From assembly GCF_963169125.1 (NCBI RefSeq), contig NC_084799.1:67386143-67450142 (forward strand): 64,000 bases of DNA. Reading direction: 5' to 3'. This document shows positions 11,573 to 22,496 of the stretch, piece after piece. How positions within the stretch are numbered: position 1 is the first letter of the stretch; each line of letters starts with the position of its first letter. The stretch is from Humulus lupulus. Taxonomy: Eukaryota > Streptophyta > Magnoliopsida > Rosales > Cannabaceae. The translations under genes and the position numbers were made by a program. The notes under the pieces are model-generated. The model did no database searches, was not told the DNA's origin, and worked only from the letters and a program-made list of their open reading frames with translations.

Positions 11573-12433
11573 TAGTACAGTCATCCATGTAAGGCTTAAA
11601 TATAAAAGCCATTTAATTAAATAAAAGATGGATTATTAGATGATTTTTCTTGTTAAGGTTGTATTAGCTCGTGTATTGATGTTTGTAAAAGCAACCAAGA
11701 AAGTCTCTACATTCTAGTTAATTGGGGGGCATACAACCCGAGGTGGATCATAATAAGATCAAGATTGCCAAATAAGTTTAAATCACTTGAAACCCTGGAT
11801 ACAACTAGGTACAAAACTGTCCTGGATACAACCAGGTCAAAAACTTAGAAGCTTGGAAAATTGATTATTCGACAGCCTTTTAAGAGCTCGAGATGTCAAT
11901 AAACCTAGCACGAACTAAGTTTAAATCACTTAAAACCCTGGATACAACCAGGTGAAAAACTTAGAAGTTAGGAAAATTGAATATTTGATGGCTTTTCTAA
12001 GAGCTCAAGATGTCAATAAACCTAGCGTAAACTAAGTTTTAATCATTTAAAACCCTGGATGCAACTAGGTAAAAACTTTTAAAGTTGGGGAAAATTGTTT
12101 AAATCAAGGGTTTTTTTTCAAAGCTCGAGTTATCAATAAACCTAACACAAACTAAGTTTAAATTATTTAAAAATTCTGGATGTAACCGGGTCCAAGGCTT
12201 GATTCTTAACAGGTATGATATAAATCAACACGTAAAGTTTGGATATAACTGAGCTCAAAATGTCTATCTCGATCTAAAAATAGTTTCCTAACATCTCGAA
12301 TGTACAAGTCTAAGGAGTCATAAACATGAGAGATAATAAAGGAAAGATGAATAGATAAAAAAGTTAGATGTATAAATTAAAAATAAAATTATCTCGAGGA
12401 GAAAAACCTCGAACTGAGCCCAAGGGCATTTGT
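11573..12433 (+). repeat. TAT-1 non-coding tandem repeats after pol (about 119 bp period)
   Basis: After a short spacer and a G6 tract at 11724-11729 there are about four degenerate copies of a unit containing AAACCCTGGATACAACCAGG and TGTCAATAAACCTAGC. Unit marks lie near 11790, 11932, 12050 and 12169; the first step is longer because of an extra short copy. No coding signal. Repeats of this kind between integrase and the extra ORF are common in large Tat elements. Confidence 0.75.
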
Positions 12434-14288
12434 TTACAAACAAATATAAAAAAAACAAAACGAAAAATACTCATTGAGCTCCTCTAGGATACTCTGAGGA
12501 TGTGACCTCCCGCCTTCATGCTCGCCCGCCACAGAAGCATCCCCTGTTTCTGACGGTTCTAGCAAGATCCGAGCCTTAAATTTTTCAAGGTTCGGTTCCC
12601 ACAGCGCAGGAGCCATGAAAGAAAAGTTTCCATCCTCGTTAAAATCCCAGCAATGGTACAACATATCTTTCATGGAGGACAATGAGGCCGCCTTTTCTTC
12701 TTTGACTGTAGCCTCGGCCTTGAGTAGCTTTGCCTTGGTTTCGTCAACCTCGGCCTGGAGCTAGGCAGTTTGGGCCTAGAGAGCATCCAAGACAATCTTT
12801 GCAGCCTACTCACTTTCCTGAGACGAGGCGAGGGAAAACTTGGCATCGTACTCACTCTTTTGAGCAGCCACAAAGGCAACTTTAGTGGCCTACTCGCCTT
12901 CTAGAGTAGCAGTCAGGGCAGTCTTGGTGGCATTGATTTTGGCCTGGAGCTCATCATTTCTAGCCCTAGCCCGGGCTATGCTGCGGTGTTGAGCCAGGGT
13001 AGACTACAAAATAACAAGGCAAGTTAGATGTATCATTTGACAAGATAAAGAGAAAGATACACCTAGTAATGATAACTTACTGTGAGGGTCTTCCCCAAGG
13101 CTGACTCCAAGATGTTTTCTGAGCTCCGCTCCTCGATTGTCCTCAAGTCCCTCAAGCTGGCCTTATAAGCGTGCCCCACCATGTGGCTCGCCGTCTCATA
13201 CAGGATCCCCTAAAAAGCTTCAGGGATCCTCTCTAGATCCTGGGGATCCACTGGTATGCAGACAATCGCAGTTGGGGCAGGAGGAGTTGGAGGATCATCT
13301 TGTATTACTTGATCCTGAGAAGGCACGAACCAAGGTGGAGGAGGAATCCTCCTCTCAGTGATAGTAGACGCTGGAGCTGTTGAGCTCGTTCCTTTCCCGT
13401 TAGCAAGGGATTTTGAGGCATTTCCTGCTGCTGGAGGGGCTTCTTTGTATATCGGGGCCTCTTCACAACAGGGCCCGAGCCGGCTTTCTCGGCCTGGAAA
13501 GGCATACGGAGGTCAGGAGCTTTGGGTTGTTCCATTGCGTCGCCTCAAAAGAACAAAAAGGAAATTAGTTTACAAGTAAAGTAAAAAACATACAAAAAGA
13601 AAATAAATAAAGGTCCTACCCTTCGGGCTGGGGGAGGAGTCCATTATCACGACCTCCTACCTTGGGGCTACTAGAGGAGAACGAGAGTCTAGGACTAATA
13701 TTTCTTGGATCGTAGGAGGTTCAGGCTCCAGTTATAGCTTGGGGCTGGACTCATTTGCATACCTCTTAAATCCAGGGGCAAAGGCACCCTGGAGTAGAGA
13801 AGGCTAGCTCCTACGATTGGTCTCATACTCCTCAAAGATGGCGGACCTAAAATTTAAGGTGTTATCTACAACAATGGTGCTCTTAGGGTAACTATTGTCA
13901 TGACACACCACCAAGTGGTCTACACACTGGAGCAGGGTGATATTACGGTCTGGGTTATAGGGGTGACGATGGGCGAGATGATTAGGGTTAAATCTAAGTA
14001 ACCTAAAATCGGCCACAGCCCTATCAAGCTCCCTATAAAGATATGGGTTACCTTGGCCGGAGGGGCCGGCTGCTGCCCCTGACACAGCTCGCTCTAAATC
14101 AGGTTCTCGAACAACCTCGGGAGCCCGCCTCTTTCGCACAAGAGGCACGTCGTCCTCTTCCTCGTCCTCACTGTCGATGGCCGGCAAGGCATCTTCTTGC
14201 GAGGGGGGAGCTCGTGGATTACCGGGAGGGTAGCCCGGGTCCGTAAGGCCAACGTCTGGCCTTCACCAATCAATTGGCATGCCAGCAT
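12434..14288 (-). pseudogene. TAT-1 antisense extra ORF (eORF)
   Basis: A long, decayed reading frame on the strand opposite to gag-pol. A start is likely at 14286-14288, with a frameshift soon after. The best-preserved part (13804-14187) has an acidic stretch, SEDEEEDDVPLVRKRRAPEV, then a globular segment with NPYLYRELDRAVADFRLLRF and ending FRSAIFEEYETNRRS. Next comes a basic linker (13305-13535, RPRYTKKPLQQQ). Then comes a heptad-like alanine/lysine/glutamate coiled coil (about 12690-13000) and a conserved-looking tail (12434-12682). Antisense ORFs after pol are described for Tat elements; their function is unknown. Confidence 0.7.
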
Positions 14289-14645
14289 CGTGACAGAAGG
14301 GTTTGGAAATGCAGAAGAGAGAAAATGTAGAAAGATTTCAAATGAAAGGTGAACCCTGAAAATTGCCTACCCTATTTATACGTAAACGGCATAAATTAAT
14401 TTGGGCCATCCGATTTGGTTAGTACAAAATCCAAGGGCTATGGTTCAAAAGACAAAACGACGACAAAAGGTGACAAGACAATTATTGTAAGCCTCAAAAC
14501 CCAAACAGACGCCAATTGAGATGTGCCACGTGTCCAGTACTTGAGTAGTGATAGATATGGTTTAATGCAACAGAAGTCTAAAAGTCCCTACTGTGTAGGT
14601 CAGAAGGTGACGACATGAACCATGAGCAGGGACTTGGGGGGCAAA
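14289..14645. other. TAT-1 spacer with polypurine tract
   Basis: Non-coding stretch between the eORF start and the 3' LTR. On the minus strand it would be the eORF promoter region. At its right end GGGACTTGGGGGGCAAA abuts the LTR and is the plus-strand polypurine tract. Confidence 0.65.
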
Positions 14646-15272
14646 TGTTGTACCCTGATTTCAGCACGAGTCCTTCATTCAGCTCGGGTACAGCTGGCAA
14701 ATAAATACATGGAGAAATAACCAAGAAAATGATTTGTTTATTATCCATGTAAGCAACTTCAGAGTTAGGCGTCCTGGGTTTAACTTGAGCTACAGAAATG
14801 AAGGTTATGAATTACGAGCTCGGAGAGATATCCAGCTCAGAATAATTCAAATATACTACATACCCGCGGATCCCCAAAGACTCGAGTACTTTTATACGAT
14901 TATTTATGACCACCCTGTCATATTTAATGTCCTAGATATTAGGAGACCATTTATTTTATGATCAAATCATATCCCATTATAAATGGGAATTGTTTGTATT
15001 AAATGTAATAAATCTGTAAATCTGTGATTGACTCACGCAGTTACCCAAAATAGACAACTAAGGGGACGATTATTCTATTATACTGAAACTCTGCCAAAAT
15101 AGAGAGGGAAACATCAATAATATAGACTCGTGGACTAGGTGGATTTAACCACCGAACCACGTAAAAAGATTTGTGTTCTTGTGAATTCATTTCATATTTT
15201 CAGTTTATCATTAAGCACCAATTCAACTTTATTATTTCTTCAATACACTGTTGGTGAAAAACCGCGTCAACA
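14646..15272 (+). repeat. TAT-1 3' LTR, TATA region deleted
   Basis: 627 bp, TGTTGTACC to GTCAACA. Matches the 5' LTR except for scattered substitutions and one block. After GTTACCCAAA the 5' copy has some 40-50 bases including CTCTATAAATATTGAG, while this copy reads ATAGACAACTAAGGGGACG. Confidence 0.93.
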
Positions 15273-15277
15273 CTATA

Positions 15278-15617
15278 CATGCTTGATAGGAGTACGCCGA
15301 AAGATCAGACCCATATGCCAAAGCTAGCAACTCATCCCCATTCTCTAATGACCCGAGCTGGTGCAAGTCATATATCTAAATATACCAAAACATATTATAA
15401 TAAGAAACTTATATTTCAATCTAAGAACAAAGAATGTCATAGGTATAAATTACCTTCTCGTGAAACCAGGAACGAAACTCTTTTTTGTGCAAAAGGTTAT
15501 GATCGCCCAATGGATCCCTTTGTTTGTTCTCACGTAGGTGTTCTCTTTTGATTAACATAGTGTTACAGTTCAAAGATGTTACATTGAAAACAACATAAAA
15601 AAAATAATTAAATTAAC
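15278..15617 (-). pseudogene. CAC-1 transposase, exons between TNP2 core and DUF4216
   Basis: Resumption of CAC-1 after TAT-1. On the minus strand it matches CAC-4 at about 52155-52440: an exon with acceptor near 15360 encoding a stretch like LHKLGSLENGDELLALASGS, and the preceding short exon with NKRDPLGDHNLLHKKEFRSW character at 15460-15555. Frames are damaged. Confidence 0.7.
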
Positions 15618-18105
15618 CTACTCCATATATACTTCAATTTTAGAAGAATTCTCCAGTATGAACCACTCAGCTATATTCCGAGTCTTTTCGTCGAGAGGCA
15701 CTTGAAATCCCTTACTCAATGGAAGACATTGAGATTGAAACATTGAAAGGTGGCGTGGAACATAAAATATATCTGCATTTTGATCCGAACGATTAAATTT
15801 TGTTTCCATGCCTTTGAAATACATGGAACAAAATGTTAAGGCCTTATCTGCCACATATCCCTCAGCTATGGACCCTTCAGGATGATCTTTATTCCTGACG
15901 TAGTTTTTTAATTTCTTAATGTATTTTTCAAAAGGATACATCCATCTCATAAATATCGGCCCACCCAATAAAGCCTCTTCTTGAAAATGCAAGACCAAAT
16001 GTATCATTATGTCAAAAAAGCTAGAGAAAAAATCAACTGCATTTTCCATAAGATGTGAATGACCTCCCTTTGAGCTTTCTCCATATCATTTACATTCAAG
16101 GTCCGCGAACATAATTGTCTAAAGAAATTGCATAGTTCCATTATGGTGCTTGATATAAATTATGGAAGAAACTTGCGGATACCCACTGAAAGTAATCGTT
16201 GCATTATCACATGACAGTCGTGTGACTTCATCCCAATGATATTTGAGTCATTATTAGTCACTTTCTTCTTCAAGTTCGAACAAAAACCATCTGGCAGTTT
16301 AACACCTTTTAGAAATTGAAGAAATTCTCGCCTATCTTCAGGAGTCAAGCACGTAAGGAGCATGTGGTTTCATTAACTTTTTATTATGATCTTCATATAT
16401 CCAGAATGCGTCCCTAACTCTCATATTCTTCAGATCATGTCTTTCATTTGTAGTGTCTTTGAACTTATCGTTATCCAAGATAGTACCAAGGACATTATCA
16501 CATACATTCTTCTCAACATGCATAACATCTATGTTGTGTTTTAACTCGATCGTACTCCAATAGTCAAGTTCATAAAAGATGCTTTTTTCCTCCGGTTACT
16601 ATCCTCCGGACCTCTTTTTCATTTCAAACCTCTAAACCTCTCATGTTTCCCCGGGACTTGAGGCGGTAGATCATTAACTTGATCTAAGATATCTTGACAA
16701 GTAAGCTTTCTTTGAGGACGTCTTCTCTCAAATTTTTCGTCGAATTGAGTAACTTTTCTCCACCGATGATTACTGGTCAAGAATTGTATATGACCAACAT
16801 AAGATGTCTTACCAATCACTTGGATAGAGGATATGTATTTATTGCATGTAGGACAAGCCTTGTAACCCTGACCACTCAATCCAGACAAACTATTTCGAGT
16901 AGGAAAATCATTCACCGTCCACAAAAGGGCCGCACACATCTTGAACATGTTGTTTCTACCATCCCTAGTTTCCACCCCATTAATCCACAACTCTTTCAAC
17001 TCGTCCGCCAATGGCCTCAAAAATACATCCATGTCATTATCTGGTGATTTTGGCCTAGGAATAAGAAGATTCAGCATGAAATAACAGTCCTTCATTCAAA
17101 GCTAGGGTGGCAGATTATAGTTCATCAAGACAACAGGCCACATGTTGTACGATAAACTCATGTTGCCAAATGGATTAAACCCATGGACAGCCAAGCCTGG
17201 ACGAACATTTCTAGGATCTCTTGCAAAATCAGGATGTCTGGCGTCAATATCCTTCCATGCTAACCCATCAACCGGATGACGCATCATCCCCTCTTCTTTT
17301 GATCTCCCATAATGATGCCATAGCGTCTCTTCCGGTGTATGCCTTGAACTGTACAATATTTTTAATCGGGGAATCAATGGAAAATAACGCATCACCTTAT
17401 GCATAACCTTTTTCCCTTTATTCTTCTCATTTATCCATCGGCTACTCCCGCACCCGGACATGAATCTTTATATGCATGCTCATTAAAAAATAAACAACAA
17501 TCATATCTATACACATGTATTGATTGGTATCCCAACCCTAATTTACTCAGTTTTTTTTTTTTGCCTCGTAGTGGGATGTTGGAATTTTGTTTTCCTTAGG
17601 AAATGCAAACTTTAATAACTTCAACAATTCATCAAATATGTTGTTCGGTATCTTCCCCATCACTTTCTAGTGCATCAACTTAGCTAAAAACTTCAGCGAT
17701 GATATCCAATCACAACCTGGATACAACTCAGCTTCAATCTCGTCAAATAACTCGTCATAGTACTAACCCATTCCACTGTTAGCTTGGTAAAAGGAAATCA
17801 TCAACGACATCTCGCATCTCATCTACGAGCTCATTCTCATCCACCCCTTCATCATCAACGTCTTCCTTGACATTCCCATGGTAAATCCACTGTTCATAAC
17901 TATGTTGGAAACCCCGATCGAATATATGTGCTTGAACGACATCCAAGGTTTGCAGTCTAAGATTCATGCATCTGACGCATGGACATCTTATTCTCCCGTC
18001 ACAATCTTTGTGTTCTGATGACATATTCATGAAATTTTGGAGACCAATCCAATAAGCATCACATGCATGATTTCTCAATTTCGTCCAACTCTTATCAATT
18101 TCCAT
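15618..18105 (-). pseudogene. CAC-1 TNP2-type transposase core
   Basis: Starts MEIDKSWTKLRNHACDAYWI at 18105, with the CACTA N-terminal zinc-finger-like motif RCPCVRCMN. Further blocks: SRWINEKNKGKKVMHKVMRY, then DPRNVRPGLAVHGFNPFGNM, then CPTCNKYISS, then MHVEKNVCDNVLGTI and SHDCHVIMQRLLSVGIRKFL. The last is a DUF4218 segment, RPEGS-like with PEGSIAEGYVADKALTFCSM. The family's conserved D in the DGFNPF motif is H here. At least four breaks (near 17779, 17100, 16600 and 16350) disable it. TNP2 would cut the element at its TIRs. CAC-4 holds a better-preserved relative. Confidence 0.88.
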
Positions 18106-18205
18106 CTACGGTAAATAATAATATTTTTTTGTTCTTAGAAATAATAACAATTTTTTGTTATAAGAAATAATAACAATTTTTTTGTTATTAGAAATAATAA
18201 CAATA
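18106..18205. repeat. Short AT-rich tandem repeat upstream of CAC-1 transposase
   Basis: About three copies of a unit of roughly 30 bp with AGAAATAATAACAATTTTTT, directly upstream of the CAC-1 start codon. No gene. Confidence 0.7.
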
Positions 18206-18543
18206 AAGACCCTATCCCTATCCCGACCCTATAAAGACACTATCTCGACCCCCGGCCCCATAAAGAACCTATCCCAACCCCCGTCCCTATAAAGACACTA
18301 TCCTGACCCCGACCCTATAAAGACCATATCTCGACCCCCGACCCTATAAAGACCATATCCTGACCCCGACCCTATAAAGACCTTATCCCAACCCTATAAA
18401 GACACCATCCCTATCCTAGCCTTATAAAAATACTATCCCAACCCTATAAAGACCCTATCATGACCCTCGGCCCTATAAAGACACTATCCCAACCCCCGAC
18501 CCTATAAAGACCCTATCTTGACCCCCGGCCCTATAAAGACCCT
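18206..18543. repeat. Minisatellite with CCCTATAAAGACC unit, left half
   Basis: Roughly fifteen degenerate copies of a 17-25 bp unit, CCCTATAAAGACC followed by a variable TATCC-GACCCC spacer. The array stops at the CACTA terminus at 18544 and resumes at 56093, which shows it was one array before CAC-2 inserted. No coding potential. Confidence 0.88.
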
Positions 18544-18860
18544 CACTACAAGAAAATACATTTTTAGCGACAAACCTTTTAGCTACTAAATTTTATTGGT
18601 AGCAATTAATTATATTCGGCTACCAAACTATGGTAGCAAAATGATTTAGTCGCAAAATCTTAGAAAATAAGACTAAATATTTCTACTACCAAAATTTTTG
18701 GTAGCTAATTAATCTTTTAGCTAATAATTTTCTTTTGGTAGCTAAATTTATTGGGTACCATTTTAATTAGCTACAAATTTTTTGTAGCAAAAACTAAACT
18801 TATTATTTTTATTAAATTTTGAAAGTTTAGCTACTAGTTATTTTGTAGCAAATCTCTTCT
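18544..18860. repeat. CAC-2 left subterminal repeats
   Basis: The terminus is followed by about ten copies of a short motif in both orientations, GCTACCAAA, TTGGTAGC and TTAGCTAC. Subterminal arrays of 10-20 bp units are the known binding sites for the accessory protein of CACTA elements. Confidence 0.75.
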
Positions 18861-20554
18861 ATATAATAAGTATGTAGATAACAGAAATTCTTGGTTTTAA
18901 CGGTTTTTTATTTTTTTAATGTTAACTTTAAAGGAATATTCTTATATTTAACAGAATATCCTTATATTTAACGGTAGTTTGAAAACACTTAAACTTAAAT
19001 AAAATAAAATAAATAATTAAAAAAATAAAATATGATATTTTTATATATTTTACAATGATAATTATTTAAAAATAATAAATAATTAAACAAATTAGGATAG
19101 GATATTTTTTAGATATTTTACAATGATAATTATTTTAAAATAATAAATAATTAAACAAATTAAAATATGATATTTTTTAGATATGTTACAATGACAATTA
19201 TTTAAAATTAATAAAACAATACGTTTTATAACTTAAGTTATAAAACGTAATTAAACTTACACTCACTTATTAGAATAATATCATATTAAACATATGATAT
19301 AATCTACTATGAGTTAGCAACAAATTGTTTTTTTTTTAAACTAGCAAGAAACTTAAATTTAAAATACACGTATAATAGTTATTATTACATTAAATATATA
19401 ATATATAATCTCTTGTTGTCACTCCCAAATTCAAAAACTAGAACAAACATAATTTAAACAAAAATAAATTATTTAATTAAGATAGGATATTTATTTGAAA
19501 ATTTATATGACATTAATATAAATTTAATAAAAATAATGAATAAATTCTATAAATAAAACTAAACAAGCGTGTATATTGCACATTGTTTGTATCTAGTATA
19601 TATATATATTAACCACTATAATATATTGCTACTAAAGAATTGGTAGATAAAGATATACAATATAAAACATTAAACAAAACTTAATAAATTGCACTCAATT
19701 TTTTTTAAAATAAAATTGTACTCAATTTTAAAATATTTATAATAATTATATTTTTGTAAGAACATAATAATTATAATTATACATGCAAATGTTTATAAAT
19801 TGTATGTATAAAATAAATAATTTGAGTCCATATTTATAGTATCAGATTAATCATGGTAAATACGATTTTTATAAATTAACATTATATATAATAAATATTT
19901 ATTGTATAATGTATATGATCATATATCCTCTCACACACCACGTTTTTTTCATCATGGACAACTGTCTTTCTCTCTCACATTTTATCAACTATCACCATCA
20001 CTCCAAGCATCTAGCTTATAAATGTATACATACATATATATATAATGATTCAAATAAAAATTTAATTTTGTGTAGAAAAAAATAGAACTGTTTCTATATC
20101 GTACGTCTTTTTCTCTTCTCTCTTCCAGCTCTCTATAGAGTTTTTTCTATGAAAAAGTCGATTTGTACTGCAATCGAAAGAAATACCCATGCTAGCTAGT
20201 GAGATTTGCTTTATGTATGTACCACTCTTTGACGCTGAGAAGGAAATACAGTGTATGTATGTTCAACTATTAACATTCAATTTGTTTGCTGGTTTTTCGT
20301 TAAATAGACTTCGTTTTCTGATAAAAAAAATTATTTAATTAGAATAATTTCTTCTTCTTCTTTTTCTTTTATTGTTTCCTTTTCTTTGTTTAATATTTAT
20401 TCTGCTCTTATATATGTACTACGAACATTAATTTTTCTTCAATGTTGCTTGATTTATTTGAGAACTTATAAAATTACCTATGGGTTTACCCTGAAAAATA
20501 CTTACTTGCTGACATGGCAAAATCAGTGTGCACGTGGGTTGCACGTGCTATTTA
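18861..20554. other. CAC-2 interior, AT-rich, no gene seen
   Basis: About 1.7 kb, very AT-rich, with several copies of a stretch like ATATTTTACAATGATAATTATTT at 19020-19200. No reading frame with a recognisable product. The last five bases, ATTTA, are the left TSD of TK-1. Confidence 0.6.
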
Positions 20555-21724
20555 TGTAATGACCCAACTACTCCAGACTTTTGGACCATTAACGAAAACT
20601 ATACATAAACACTAATTTTTAATAACACTTACAAGTGATAAGATCATAACTTTATTAAAACTTAAAAAAAACAAAGGTCAAACTTACATAAAATTTAAGT
20701 TAGGTTATGGGATCCCATTGTTTTAAAACCAAAACATGACATAATGATAATTAAAAAGAGATTACATAATAAAATGCGGAAAAATACATATAAAAACCAT
20801 GAGAACAAAAAAAAACTACATCCTCGAATCGAAACTCTCGGCTCTTTGAATCCATTCCGCCTCAATACACATTCCCCAAGCTGCCAAGAACCTTACCTGC
20901 CACTAAAACTATTTTCCTGCACATATAAACAAAAAGGAGTGAGCCTAATGCCCAGCAAGGAAAATCTAACATATAGCCATATACATAAAAATTCATAATG
21001 CAACATAAAACATATCATAACACTTATGTCACATATATACTATAATGGCAATTATTACTTGGGGTCCCATAAACTAAGCAAGTCATATGCCCATTAGATT
21101 AGTGGGGTCTTGCTAGCTAAGCAAGTCATATGCCCATAATCTATTTGGGGCTTGTTAGTTGTATAGGTCATATGCCCAAGTCTACAATCATACTTAACAT
21201 AAAATATTACATAACATAAAATCATAAGATAACATATAAAAGCATATAACACATAAATACTATCCTATTTTCCTTACCAAAATAACCGGGATATGAGAAC
21301 TGATTTGGGACCTTGGAACACTCCTAAAAACCATTTATAATATGGTGAGTATATTGAAGAAAAGGGATGAAAGTGAAGAAGGAACTATGCTATCAAAATA
21401 TACTTACCAAAAACCTTGTGCTTAAGAACTTGGATTTCCTAACCAAGAATAAGAATAAGGTTAGAATGAGTAGAAGACTATGAGAATTTTTAAAGAACAT
21501 AATACAGAAATGGACTAGAGTTTGGAAATACCTTGAAGACTTATATGACCAATCTAAACCTTGAACCGAAATGTGAATAAACCTTACTTCCCCAAGTGTT
21601 TGATAAGCTTATAGTGATCAAGCTTATAATTCCCAACCCAAGTGTTTACACTCTCACACTCACGTAGCAACTTGCAGCCTCTGAACTTAGAGTAATAGAT
21701 GAATAAATGGCTGGGTACTAGGTC

Positions 21725-21734
21725 CTATTTATAG
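21725..21734 (-). promoter_or_regulatory. TATA box, TK-1 3' LTR
   Basis: Minus-strand CTATAAATAG. The palindrome cluster at 21915-22020 lies about 190-290 bases upstream of it in element orientation, i.e. in U3. Confidence 0.6.
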
Positions 21735-21913
21735 AGTTTAGGAATGAAAAGATCTTCATTTAACTTGAATAAAAATAATGGCTTTTTAAGTGAAAATAAT
21801 TTGAATTATCATTCAGCAGAGGTTGAGGACTCGTTCAAAAAGATGCTGGACTTATCAAGAGGTTGAAGGTTTGAATGGAGAACGTTTTTTAAAACTTTCA
21901 AAATATGCTAAGA

Positions 21914-22020
21914 GAGGCGATATATCGCCCCCTGTAGGCGATATATCGCCTGGGCCAGTATGCCCGAGGCAATCGTGCAACGTTTCGTGTTTTTCGTATC
22001 TTCGTGCTGCGATATATCGG
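21914..22020. promoter_or_regulatory. Palindrome cluster in U3 of TK-1 3' LTR
   Basis: Two copies of the 14-bp perfect palindrome GGCGATATATCGCC (the first with a degenerate arm) about 20 bp apart, and a third CGATATATCG core near 22010. Candidate protein-binding or enhancer site; function is inferred only from position and repetition. Confidence 0.5.
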
Positions 22021-22460
22021 CATACGCTGAATATTTAAACACAAAATTACACATTTTTAGCTTAATTTAAATTGAGTAAACAGCCTTGACTAAGCCTTCT
22101 AACGTTTTCAAAGCTGCTAACTGACCCTAGGGTATTCAAATTTTAAGCTTAATAGATTTAATCCTCAAAATACTTAATCATTAATAAACCTATACATAAC
22201 ATGTGCTATTATCTTATGGGTTCTTATCTAAACCTTATAGTATAATAAATATTATCCTCAATATCAGTCATATTAATCAAACCTTAGGTTAAAATTAATA
22301 TTCCTAAACTATAGGTTAAACTTAGAAAATCTACAAGTACTACTATGAGTGTCCAAATAAATCTCGGTCTGAACCAAAAATCCACAGTCATAACAATAAT
22401 ACTACTATTACTATTATACTACTATCTAACTTAGCTAAGTAAAGTTCTTTGGACTCTACA

Positions 22461-22478
22461 ATTCTCCCCTACTAAAAA
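22461..22478 (-). promoter_or_regulatory. TK-1 polypurine tract
   Basis: On the minus strand AGTAGGGGAGAAT ends directly at the LTR. It is preceded by AATTTCGAGGACGAAATT, a block also found at the same place in TK-2, just after the integrase stop. Confidence 0.75.
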
Positions 22479-22496
22479 GAATTTCGTCCTCGAAAT

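Larger units (their letters stand above)
5537..15272 (+). mobile_element. TAT-1: complete Tat-lineage Ty3/gypsy retrotransposon
   Basis: 9736 bp bounded by LTRs beginning TGTTGTACC and ending TCAATA or TCAACA, with the perfect 5-bp TSD CTATA at 5532-5536 and 15273-15277. Order: LTR, primer site, gag, protease, reverse transcriptase, RNase H, a second (archaeal-type) RNase H, integrase, tandem repeats, an antisense extra ORF, polypurine tract, LTR. The second RNase H and the antisense ORF are diagnostic of the Tat lineage. The element lies in the CAC-1 transposase gene. All genes are broken, and a large deletion joins protease to the middle of reverse transcriptase. Confidence 0.95.
976..18543 (-). 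mobile_element. CAC-1: CACTA (En/Spm) element, interrupted by two LTR elements
   Basis: Minus-strand CACTA element recognised by a TNP2-type transposase and a downstream accessory gene, both clearly homologous to those of CAC-4 in the same order. Own segments are about 976-3297, 5379-5536 and 15278-18543; the gaps are sLTR-1 and TAT-1. Across both gaps the DUF4216 exon resumes exactly, in the order seen at 52380-52700 in CAC-4. Neither terminal inverted repeat is seen: the left end is cut by the LTR at 975, and the 5' side continues beyond CAC-2 at 56093, where the TIR may lie past the window. This is the oldest layer of the nest and is thoroughly degenerate. Confidence 0.85.
20555..22460 (-). 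repeat. TK-1 3' LTR
   Basis: On the plus strand TGTAATGACCC to ACTCTACA, 1906 bp. It differs from the other LTR by scattered substitutions and one 23-bp deletion that removes one CGATATATCG palindrome (near 22015), plus one base in a C run. The 84-codon open stretch at 20744-20998 is present in both LTRs and is not counted as a gene. Confidence 0.95.

Noticed and set aside
18206..18543. CRISPR-like array of short repeats
   Set aside because: Repeats and spacers are both degenerate and low in complexity, no cas genes, and the setting is a plant genome; it is a minisatellite.
20744..20998. 84-codon frame also present at 28460-28714
   Set aside because: Both copies lie at the same place in the two TK-1 LTRs, so duplication reflects LTR structure. 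The composition is low-complexity and the frame is antisense to the element.
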